Assembly (NCBI GenBank): GCA_003650975.1
Contig: QMSU01000081.1
Span: forward strand, 1-5,778
From: Thermoplasmata archaeon
GTDB taxonomy: Archaea > Thermoplasmatota > E2 > UBA202 > JdFR-43
Length of the DNA stretch: 5,778 bases
Direction of reading: 5' to 3'
The position numbers were made by a program, and so were the translations under genes. Shown here in pieces: positions 1 to 5,584 of this stretch (the first letter of the stretch is position 1; each line of letters opens with the position of its first letter). A model generated the notes under the pieces. That model was given only the letters and a program-made list of their open reading frames with translations. It ran no database searches and was not told the origin of the DNA.

Positions 1-1264
1 ACACGGTACGCTTGAGGAAGAACTGCAGAAGGTGGAGGAAAAAATCAGAAAGGAAGAGGAGGCACTGAAAAATCTCGAGAAGAACAGGAATGCAAAGGAT
101 GAAGAGTTGATGAGGATTGTCAGCAAGGAGATAGTGAAGGAAATTCAGTCTCTGAAGGAGCAGGTGGATGAACTGACGAAGAGGAGGGTGGCCGTGGAAG
201 GGGAGGTCAAAACCCTCACCAAGGAATGCGAAATCATCAGGGAAAGGGCAGAGGAGATAGAGGCAAAGATAGATGAAACAGAGAGGCGAATAAGGGAAAT
301 AGAAAAAGAAATGGAGCACGAACTCGCAAACCATGAAAAGAGCAAAAACGAGCTGAAAACCTACGAGGAACTCGAGCGGAAACTGCTCTCGAAAACGAAG
401 GGACTGTCCGGCGAGAGGGACGAACTCTACCGGGAAATTGTGGAGATGGAAAACAAACTGGACACACTCTCGACAAAAATAGAAACATCCATTGATCTGA
501 TATCCAGGGCAAAGGCACGACTGCCCACGCTTGAGAGCACCCTTGCGGAACTGATGGATGTTCCCCACGACTTTGAAGAGGAGAACCTGCCTTCCATTGA
601 CGAGTTGAAACGGAGCGTGAGACAGATAGAGGAGCAGTTACAGAAAATAGCACCGGTGAACATGCGGGCGCTGGAGGAGTACGAACGGCAGGATGAGCGC
701 CGTGCAAAATTCGAGGAAGACCTGGAAAAATTGAGGGAACAGCGAAAAAATCTGATAAAACTGGAAAAAGAAATAGAGAAGAGGAAAAAGGATACATTCT
801 ACACGGTGTTTGATGAGATAAGCGGCAATTTCAGAGAGATATACCAGGAACTGGCCGACGGCGAAGGGGAGCTGATACTCGAGAACCCCGAAAACCCGTT
901 CGAAGGGGGGCTGCTCATCAAAGTGCGTCCCTCCGGGAAGAGGATGCTGCACCTCAATGCGCTCTCCGGTGGCGAAAAAAGCATTGCCTCTCTTGCCTTT
1001 ATATTTTCACTTCAGGCGTATGAACCGTCGCCGTTCTACGTGCTCGATGAGGTGGATATGTTCTTGGACGAGCAGAACGCCGAAAGGGTGGCAAAAATAA
1101 TTTCCCAGCGGGCAGCAACAGCACAGTTTATCGTGGTGTCATTACGCAGGATAACCCTGAAACATGCCCATCACATCTATGGCGTGACCATCAGCAACGG
1201 CGTATCAGCTCTGATAGGGAACATCAATCTGAATGAGGTGGAGAAAATAGTGGAGGTAAAATGA
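1..1264 (+). CDS. smc: Chromosome segregation ATPase SMC, C-terminal part (5' end outside window)
   Basis: This is the C-terminal half of SMC, the ATPase that forms the long arms and heads of the archaeal condensin and organises the nucleoid. The frame is open from the window edge (first full codon at base 2), so the GTG at 32 is internal. About 420 residues are visible. Residues 1 to about 270 are Glu/Lys/Arg-rich heptad-like sequence, the coiled-coil arm descending from the hinge, and contain the family motif PVNMRALEEYE (218-228). The C-terminal ATPase lobe follows, with DGEGELILENPENPFEGG, the ABC signature LSGGEK (321-326), Walker B FYVLDEVD (345-352) and D-loop FLDEQN (354-359), then QFIVVSLR. 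The Walker A lobe and hinge lie upstream, outside the window. The TGA stop overlaps the scpA start as ATGA. Family assignment is secure; the gene looks intact as far as visible. Confidence 0.97.
   Translation, partial: HGTLEEELQKVEEKIRKEEEALKNLEKNRNAKDEELMRIVSKEIVKEIQSLKEQVDELTKRRVAVEGEVKTLTKECEIIRERAEEIEAKIDETERRIREIEKEMEHELANHEKSKNELKTYEELERKLLSKTKGLSGERDELYREIVEMENKLDTLSTKIETSIDLISRAKARLPTLESTLAELMDVPHDFEEENLPSIDELKRSVRQIEEQLQKIAPVNMRALEEYERQDERRAKFEEDLEKLREQRKNLIKLEKEIEKRKKDTFYTVFDEISGNFREIYQELADGEGELILENPENPFEGGLLIKVRPSGKRMLHLNALSGGEKSIASLAFIFSLQAYEPSPFYVLDEVDMFLDEQNAERVAKIISQRAATAQFIVVSLRRITLKHAHHIYGVTISNGVSALIGNINLNEVEKIVEVK
1252..1257 (+). promoter_or_regulatory. Shine-Dalgarno site for scpA inside the smc 3' end
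   Basis: GGAGGT lies 3 bases before the scpA ATG (1261) and is a full match to the anti-Shine-Dalgarno core. It is formed by the Val-Glu-Val codons near the end of SMC. This short spacing plus the ATGA overlap supports the chosen start and points to coupled translation of smc and scpA. Confidence 0.7.
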
Positions 1265-2052
1265 AGGAGGAGATAATACAACACATACTAACCGGAAGGG
1301 ATCTCCTGCATCATGAGGAGAACCTTCAGCAGTACATCGACATAATCCAGAACAGAGTGTTCATAAAAAACCCCTTTGACCGGGCCATTGCCGTGATATT
1401 TGAACTGGTCATGGAGAAGGAGGTGGATCCCTGTCGTATCGACCTCGTATCATTCTCAAAACTTTATATGGAAAAGGTGAAAAAGGAGGGCATTGATCTG
1501 TTCATTGCGGGAAAGATAGTGCTGATGGCATGGAAAATACTGCGGCTGCAGAGTGAGGAGATCATACGCAACATGGAGAGAAAGGAGGAAGAGGTGTATG
1601 ATTATGAGATCCCTGACTGGTACGGGGAGGATGAAATATTCTATTATACTCAGAAGGTCATTCAGAATGAGATACCACTGGAGAAAAAGATACGAAGAGT
1701 ACCGCAGCGTAAGGTGACACTGATTGAACTGATAAACGCCTTCGAGGAGGCAAAGGAGGAAGTGGTGAAAAAAGCAAGGAAACGAAGAAGCAAGGAAAAG
1801 GAATGGAACAACGTTCACGCCCAGGACACCATGCACAAGGAGGATATAGAGATGGACATGCACATAGTCATGGAAAAATTGAGTTCACTGAACGGACAGG
1901 CGATCCCTCTGAAGGAGTTATACAGCACAAAGGATGAAATGCTCACCATGCTGCTCCCCCTTCTGTTTCTTGCAAAGGAAGAACGCATTTTCATCTGGCA
2001 GGAGGATTTCCCCTACGGGGAGATATACATAAAACTGAACCATGGAAGCTAA
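1261..2052 (+). CDS. scpA: Segregation and condensation protein ScpA (kleisin)
   Basis: ScpA is the kleisin subunit that bridges the two SMC heads and binds ScpB, closing the condensin ring. At 263 residues it has usual kleisin length. The N-terminal SMC-neck-binding region is visible as NPFDRAIAVIFELVMEKEVD (37-56), a diverged form of the family's FDGPLDLLLHLI...I-D segment. It is followed by DLFIAGKIVLMAWKILRLQSEE (79-100, shown in part by its L-A-G...L-M-A...L-R-L-S-E pattern). The middle (105-200) is charged and linker-like, with VTLIELINAFEEAKEE at 152-167. The end (about 200-258) looks like the winged helix that binds the SMC head cap. The start is fixed by the GGAGGT and by the ATGA overlap with smc. 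Its last 11 bases overlap scpB. Sequence similarity is modest, as is normal for archaeal ScpA, so context adds much of the confidence. Confidence 0.92.
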   Translation: MKEEIIQHILTGRDLLHHEENLQQYIDIIQNRVFIKNPFDRAIAVIFELVMEKEVDPCRIDLVSFSKLYMEKVKKEGIDLFIAGKIVLMAWKILRLQSEEIIRNMERKEEEVYDYEIPDWYGEDEIFYYTQKVIQNEIPLEKKIRRVPQRKVTLIELINAFEEAKEEVVKKARKRRSKEKEWNNVHAQDTMHKEDIEMDMHIVMEKLSSLNGQAIPLKELYSTKDEMLTMLLPLLFLAKEERIFIWQEDFPYGEIYIKLNHGS

Positions 2053-2530
2053 GCGAATTGTGGAGGCCGTACTGTTTGCAGCATCCCGCCCCATAAGTGA
2101 AGAGGAGCTGGTGGTAGCAGGCGTGAAAAAAAGGGCACTCAAAAAGGCGGTTGAGGAGCTCATGAAGGAATATGAGCATTCGGCCATAGAAATTGTGGAT
2201 ATGGGGGGTAGATATGTCATGCAGCTGAGAAATGAGTACGCTGAGCGGGTGAAGCGGTTTGCCCCCATGGAGCTCTCCAGAAGCCTGCTCAAAACGCTTG
2301 CCATCATTGCATATCACCAGCCGGTGAAGCAGTCGGATCTGAAGAAAATCGTGGGGAGCCAGATATACGACCATGTGAAGGAGCTCAAAAAGAAGGGATT
2401 TATAAAGACACAGAAGGAGGGCAGGACAAAAAGGGTGGAGGTATCTTCATATTTTTATGAATATTTTGGATTCAGCAAAAAGAACAAGGAAAAAATGAGG
2501 GAGATGCTGTACAAAAAAATTGAACAATAG
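2042..2530 (+). CDS. scpB: Segregation and condensation protein ScpB
   Basis: ScpB is the winged-helix partner that dimerises and binds the ScpA linker in the SMC-ScpAB complex. The 162 residues carry two predicted winged-helix units. The first (about 3-75) has the family opening RIVEAVLFAASRPISEEEL and ends in IEIVDMGGRYVMQLRNEYAE. The second (about 78-140) has the strongly conserved LLKTLAIIAYHQPVKQSDL (82-100), followed by VKELKKKGFI and FYEYFGF. A Lys-rich tail closes the protein. The start ATG sits inside scpA with an 11-base overlap. The nearest purine-rich tract (GGGGAG at about 2018) is too far upstream to be a normal ribosome site, so translation probably depends on ribosomes finishing scpA. 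The gene ends 4 bases before the stop of the convergent dph6. Confidence 0.95.
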   Translation: MEAKRIVEAVLFAASRPISEEELVVAGVKKRALKKAVEELMKEYEHSAIEIVDMGGRYVMQLRNEYAERVKRFAPMELSRSLLKTLAIIAYHQPVKQSDLKKIVGSQIYDHVKELKKKGFIKTQKEGRTKRVEVSSYFYEYFGFSKKNKEKMREMLYKKIEQ

Positions 2531-2534
2531 TATT

Positions 2535-3203
2535 TCATTTCTCCACAAGCGCAGCTTCCTCTATTTCATAGCTTCCTCTGTTGCCATCCCACGTGGTGTG
2601 CGCCCTTTCCACCGCTATCCTCTTCCTGTAAAGGGGACAATCAATGACGATGGTTTCATACTCTCCGCCCTCTCCAGCCACATTGATATGGTACCGGTCC
2701 TTCAAATTCAGCAATTCTTCTATACATCCCTCATCTATTGTCCGCCCGAGCCACTGTTCATCAAGTCCGGATGCAGCAACAGCGGTGATTATCACCTCAA
2801 AGTGCGCATCCAGCATGTCAAAAAGAATGGTTTCCTGCCGCTTATGCCACAGGGGTGTGAATGATTTCACCCCCAGTTCGTGACATATTTTCTCTATACG
2901 GGTGCGCTGATATTCACTTGCCACCGCGCCGGATACGATGCCCTCCACCTGTGCCCGCGCAATGAGCTCCTTGGCATCGTCAAGCTCTTTCTCCTTTTCC
3001 GCCCCGCTTTCTTTCACAAGCAATGGGATTCCCATGGATTCGGCAATAAGTGGCACAAGAGAGATATTTTCCTTATGATACATCCAGGAAAGGTGCTGTG
3101 GGTGTATGGTGATAAGATGGGTCACCTCCCAGCCATACTGCATGGCCACGTAACAGGCATATATGGAATCTTTTCCCCCGCTCACAAGACATGCCACCTT
3201 CAT
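2535..3203 (-). CDS. dph6: Diphthine-ammonia ligase, Dph6/DUF71 ATP-binding family
   Basis: Probably the amidase-like ligase that uses ATP and ammonium to convert diphthine to diphthamide on the modified histidine of archaeal elongation factor 2. The 222 residues match the compact archaeal form of the N-type ATP pyrophosphatase family. Visible motifs are the PP-loop SGGKDS (8-13), SGAVASEYQRTRIE (91-104), PLWH (117-120) and the family hallmark GEGGEYET (177-184). No extra C-terminal domains of the eukaryotic Dph6 are present. The ATG overlaps the CNNM stop as ATGA, so the two are likely co-transcribed and coupled; a clear Shine-Dalgarno is lacking, the best candidate being AAAGGATGA well upstream. 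The function is inferred from the family. Some DUF71 members are annotated only as ATP-binding or putative N-type ATP pyrophosphatase, so the substrate is less certain than the fold. Confidence 0.9.
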   Translation of the reverse strand: MKVACLVSGGKDSIYACYVAMQYGWEVTHLITIHPQHLSWMYHKENISLVPLIAESMGIPLLVKESGAEKEKELDDAKELIARAQVEGIVSGAVASEYQRTRIEKICHELGVKSFTPLWHKRQETILFDMLDAHFEVIITAVAASGLDEQWLGRTIDEGCIEELLNLKDRYHINVAGEGGEYETIVIDCPLYRKRIAVERAHTTWDGNRGSYEIEEAALVEK

Positions 3204-4183
3204 TTTATGTCATGTTCATCCTTTATTTCTCCGAATATCTCCTCTATAAGGTCCTCCAGTGTCAGAAGCCCTATGGTGCGCCCCTCCTTTGACTGGAGGA
3301 CAGCCATGTGGATTTTCCTCTGCTGCATTTCCCTCAGTACATCGTCCACCTTCATTTTCGGAGAGATTTTTATGATTTCCCGTTCTATTTCTCTCAGCGG
3401 AGTGTTTCTGTCCCTGTTCAGCGCATCCTTCACATGCACCATGCCCACGATATCGTCAATGTTCTCCCTCCGGAGGGGAAACCGCGAATATCCCGTTTTC
3501 ACCGAAGTTTCTATCAAATCCCCAACGGTATCATCCTCACTCAATGAAACGACCTGTTCCCTCGGTACGAATACCTCCATCGCTTTGGTTTCATCAAAAT
3601 CGAATACCTCCTCCACAAGTTCCTTCTCATCCTTTTCAATGGTTCCATTTTCCACCCCCAGGTCAAGCATGGCCTTTACCTCATTTTCAGTGAACGATGC
3701 TTTTCTTCTATGCTTCTTTCCTGTAAGTGATATGAGAAACATGGAAAGCTTGGAGAATCCGCTTGCGGCAGGATAGAAAATCTTCTTTATGAGAAAAAGA
3801 TACCGGGCCATTCTGAGCGCAAATTCCTCGTTGTTTATTCCATATGCCTTTGGCGTGGCCTCTCCGAAAATGACCACCAGAAACGTCATCACGGCAGTGG
3901 CTATGCCGACACCCACACTTCCGAATACGTGTGTGGCCATGGCACCTGCCAGCGTTGAGGCGGTGATATTGACCAGGTTGTTGCCCACCACGATGGCGCT
4001 CACCACCTCATCCGAATGTTCGATGAGTTGTTCGAGGAGATGGGCGTTTTTATTCCCTCTCAGTGCTTCGTCCCGTATTCTCACCCTGTCGGCGGAGACA
4101 AAGGCCATCTCTGCTGCCGCAAAAAAGGCTGAGAGAATGATGAGCATGATGATACACACTACTCCAAGTGCTATCCACATCAT
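3200..4183 (-). CDS. CNNM/CorB (DUF21) membrane protein with CBS-domain pair
   Basis: An integral membrane protein of the CNNM/CorB/HlyC family, members of which transport or regulate Mg2+. Residues 1-155 form the DUF21 membrane domain, with hydrophobic segments at about 4-24, 62-84, 89-108 and 127-152. Family motifs are LSAFFAAAEMA (17-27), GNNLVNI (67-73) and FGEATPK (106-112). A cytoplasmic linker has FTENEVKAMLDLG and the VFVPREQV segment (204-211). The CBS (Bateman) pair spans about 205-325, with GYSRFPL (231-237), DDIVGMVHVKDAL (243-255) and LEDLIEEIFGEIKDEHD (309-325). At 327 residues it stops right after the second CBS and lacks the C-terminal CorC/HlyC domain of longer relatives. The start is the first of two adjacent ATG codons (4183, 4180); no ribosome site precedes it. 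M13 (base 4147) is possible but would cut the first helix. Older names calling this family hemolysin should not be taken as function. Confidence 0.93.
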   Translation of the reverse strand: MMWIALGVVCIIMLIILSAFFAAAEMAFVSADRVRIRDEALRGNKNAHLLEQLIEHSDEVVSAIVVGNNLVNITASTLAGAMATHVFGSVGVGIATAVMTFLVVIFGEATPKAYGINNEEFALRMARYLFLIKKIFYPAASGFSKLSMFLISLTGKKHRRKASFTENEVKAMLDLGVENGTIEKDEKELVEEVFDFDETKAMEVFVPREQVVSLSEDDTVGDLIETSVKTGYSRFPLRRENIDDIVGMVHVKDALNRDRNTPLREIEREIIKISPKMKVDDVLREMQQRKIHMAVLQSKEGRTIGLLTLEDLIEEIFGEIKDEHDIK

Positions 4184-4189
4184 GGTTGG

Positions 4190-4201
4190 TTTTTATAAAA
4201 A
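4190..4201 (-). promoter_or_regulatory. 12-base AT palindrome between S14 and CNNM: terminator T-run or TATA-like element
   Basis: TTTTTATAAAAA reads the same on both strands and sits in the only same-strand gap of the - block. As a T-run it could help end the ribosomal transcript. As a TATA box it is only 6 bases from the CNNM ATG, too near for normal start-site spacing (about 25 bases), so it would imply a start inside the ORF. Its role is undecided. Confidence 0.3.
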
Positions 4202-4216
4202 GATGATGCAACCATA

Positions 4217-4372
4217 TTAACTATATTTTTTAAACCCCATCTCTTCTGCAATCTCCCTGAAGCATTGTCTGCAGAGATGCATGCCGTACCGGCGTATGAT
4301 GCCTCTTTTTCTCCCACACCTGACACATCCGTCCTGTCGCCCATATTTTTTCTGTTTCTCCTTTATTTTCAT
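4217..4372 (-). CDS. rps14: 30S ribosomal protein S14 (uS14), zinc-binding archaeal type
   Basis: A 51-residue small-subunit protein of the 30S head, too short to stand out as an ORF. It begins [15 protein letters not shown] and ends GFKKYS before TAA. Four cysteines form a zinc site as C16-x2-C19 and C34-x2-C37, in [11 protein letters not shown] and [17 protein letters not shown], the signature of type-Z/archaeal S14. Length, basic character and motifs are normal for the family. The start ATG overlaps the L5 stop as ATGA and has a strong GGAGGT 6 bases upstream. S14 follows L5 in the conserved archaeal spc-type cluster, which supports the call. S8 would usually come next but does not; a 33-base gap and the CNNM gene follow instead. 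Confidence 0.95.
   Translation of the reverse strand: MKIKEKQKKYGRQDGCVRCGRKRGIIRRYGMHLCRQCFREIAEEMGFKKYS
4221..4235 (-). promoter_or_regulatory. Candidate archaeal TATA box for the CNNM-dph6 pair
   Basis: TTTAAAAAATATAG overlaps the last codons of S14, preceded by a purine-rich tract that could serve as a TFB-recognition element. At usual archaeal spacing transcription would start near 4203, leaving a leader of about 20 bases before the CNNM ATG. The same bases encode Phe-Lys-Lys-Tyr-Ser, so the match may be coincidental. Confidence 0.3.
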
Positions 4373-4884
4373 TCCACAACCTCCACATTGAATTCCTTGG
4401 TGACAAATGCCATTGCCTCCTCTGCCGTTATACGATGGTTTTCTGGAATCTTTGCCTTTCGAAGCTTCCTCTTCTTTATCCTGTAACCGTTCCTTTCCAG
4501 TGTGACATTCACATCCATGCCAAAAATGCCTATTTCAGGATCATATTTCATGCCCTCAAAGTCAGTGTGTTCGGTAATACCGAATGAGAAGTTGCCCTCC
4601 TCGTCAAAAGACCAGGCGGGCAGCTTGTGATCCCTCACCCAGAGTGCTTTCTTCAGGAAGTCCATTGCCTTATCCCGCCGGAGCGTTACCTTGCATCCAA
4701 TGGGCATGCCCTTTCGGATACCCAGATCCCTGTTGGTGCCTTTGGAAATGGTCTGTATCGGTTTCTGGCCGGTGAGCATCTCGATGACCTTCTCCGCCTT
4801 CCTCAATCGTTCTCCTCCCTCGCCCACGCCTATGTTCACCGTGACCTTTTCCACCCTGATGGTCCTCATTGGATTAGCTTCCAT
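4369..4884 (-). CDS. rpl5: 50S ribosomal protein L5 (uL5)
   Basis: L5 binds 5S rRNA in the central protuberance of the large subunit. I place the start at the ATG beginning [20 protein letters not shown], giving 171 residues, normal for archaeal L5. The open frame continues upstream to 4941, but those extra 19 residues (with MCSRWERK) overlap S4e and do not look like L5. The chosen start has GGAG and GAGG 9 and 3 bases before it; the ATG at 4869 (Met6) is a second option. Visible family motifs are [11 protein letters not shown] (17-27), [22 protein letters not shown] (48-69, in part), [20 protein letters not shown] (101-120) and [20 protein letters not shown] (121-140). The start overlaps the end of S4e by 11 bases and the stop overlaps S14 as ATGA. 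Confidence 0.96.
   Translation of the reverse strand: MEANPMRTIRVEKVTVNIGVGEGGERLRKAEKVIEMLTGQKPIQTISKGTNRDLGIRKGMPIGCKVTLRRDKAMDFLKKALWVRDHKLPAWSFDEEGNFSFGITEHTDFEGMKYDPEIGIFGMDVNVTLERNGYRIKKRKLRKAKIPENHRITAEEAMAFVTKEFNVEVVE
4379..4384 (-). promoter_or_regulatory. Shine-Dalgarno site for S14 inside the L5 3' end
   Basis: GGAGGT with a 6-base spacer precedes the S14 ATG (4372). It is provided by the Val-Glu-Val codons near the end of L5, the same arrangement as at the smc-scpA junction. It fixes the S14 start. Confidence 0.75.
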
Positions 4885-5584
4885 ATTCCTCAACTCCTGG
4901 CAACTGCACCAATGGTTTTTCCTTTCCCACCGGGAACACATATGGTTTTATGGTGGAAAAACCCTTCAATATCACAATATTCGGCATGGAACTCCTCGTA
5001 ACGGTTATTTCCTCTATTTCTGCAATTTCCCCGGTATGTTTGCCACCGGTGATCAGGGCAAGATAACCTTTTTCCGCAGGAATGGTCTCAAGTATTTCCT
5101 GTGAGGGTACCGATATCCTCAGCACATCCCCCGTTTTATAGCTGTCCTCTTCCACAATAAGATTTCTTCCGTCATGAAGGTTAAGCTGTGTTTTTCCTCC
5201 TCTCACAACCGTTTTATTTTCTATCCTGCACAGTTTCCACTGTGCCCGCTCGTCATCAATCGGAACGACCCTAAGCACTCTTCTCCGGTCAAATAAAATA
5301 CGGTAATGTTCCCCCATTTTTGGTACGGAGATAACATCCATGAGGCCGCACGGATATTTATAGTCATTCCTCACCTTTCCGTCGACCATAATTTCCCGGG
5401 CGGAGATTATCTTTTTTGCTTCCTTTCCGGTATCGGCCAGATGGAGAAAATCCCTTATTATCAGAAGGAGAGGGATGCTTTTTTCCACCGCATGTGGACC
5501 AGGCGATGGTTTCACCGTCCATGTGGCTACCTTTCGTTCCAGTTGCCATGTCCTCGGAGCCTTCAATCTCTTTAGGTGACTCAT
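4874..5584 (-). CDS. rps4e: 30S ribosomal protein S4e
   Basis: S4e is a small-subunit protein found in archaea and eukaryotes but not bacteria, so it is a strong domain marker. The 236 residues have family length. The N-terminal RS4NT region (about 3-38) has HLKRLKAPRTWQLERK. The S4 RNA-binding domain (about 41-85) has LLLIIRDFLHLADTGKEAKK followed by IMVDGKVRNDYKYPCGLMDV. The central S4e domain (about 92-170) follows, then a KOW motif (about 174-200) with GYLALITGGKHTGEIAEIEE. The conserved end FSTIKPYVFPVG is at 209-220. The start ATG overlaps the stop of the upstream acidic ORF as ATGA, with GAGG 4 bases before it. The 3' end holds the L5 ribosome site and overlaps L5 by 11 bases. Confidence 0.97.
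   Translation of the reverse strand: MSHLKRLKAPRTWQLERKVATWTVKPSPGPHAVEKSIPLLLIIRDFLHLADTGKEAKKIISAREIMVDGKVRNDYKYPCGLMDVISVPKMGEHYRILFDRRRVLRVVPIDDERAQWKLCRIENKTVVRGGKTQLNLHDGRNLIVEEDSYKTGDVLRISVPSQEILETIPAEKGYLALITGGKHTGEIAEIEEITVTRSSMPNIVILKGFSTIKPYVFPVGKEKPLVQLPGVEEYGS
4888..4897 (-). promoter_or_regulatory. Shine-Dalgarno region deciding the L5 start
   Basis: GGAGTTGAGG lies inside the S4e coding end and holds two candidate ribosome-binding cores, GGAG and GAGG, 9 and 3 bases before the ATG at 4884. It favours this start over the upstream in-frame ATG at 4941. Confidence 0.55.

Noticed and set aside
32..34. GTG as the start of the SMC fragment
   Set aside because: The same frame is open to the window edge with continuing coiled-coil sequence, and the SMC head lobe, hinge and N-terminal arm are missing, so the start must be upstream.
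237..797. A 186-codon open frame on the - strand opposite smc
   Set aside because: Pro/Ser/Phe-rich product opposite a purine-rich coiled-coil gene; this is expected from the strand composition and shows no domain.
2553..2580. Short direct repeat AGCTTCCTCT in the dph6 3' end
   Set aside because: Two copies of ten bases arise from similar codons for Arg-Gly-Ser and Glu-Glu-Ala; no further copies or mobile-element context.
2880..3776. A 298-codon open frame on the + strand opposite dph6 and CNNM
   Set aside because: It lies antisense to two well-supported genes with clear family motifs; its product is Ser/Phe-rich with no recognisable domain and looks like a codon-bias shadow.
4885..4941. 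Upstream ATG at 4941 as the L5 start
   Set aside because: The extra 19 residues do not resemble L5 and would extend the overlap with S4e to 68 bases; the ATG at 4884 has ribosome-binding cores directly upstream.
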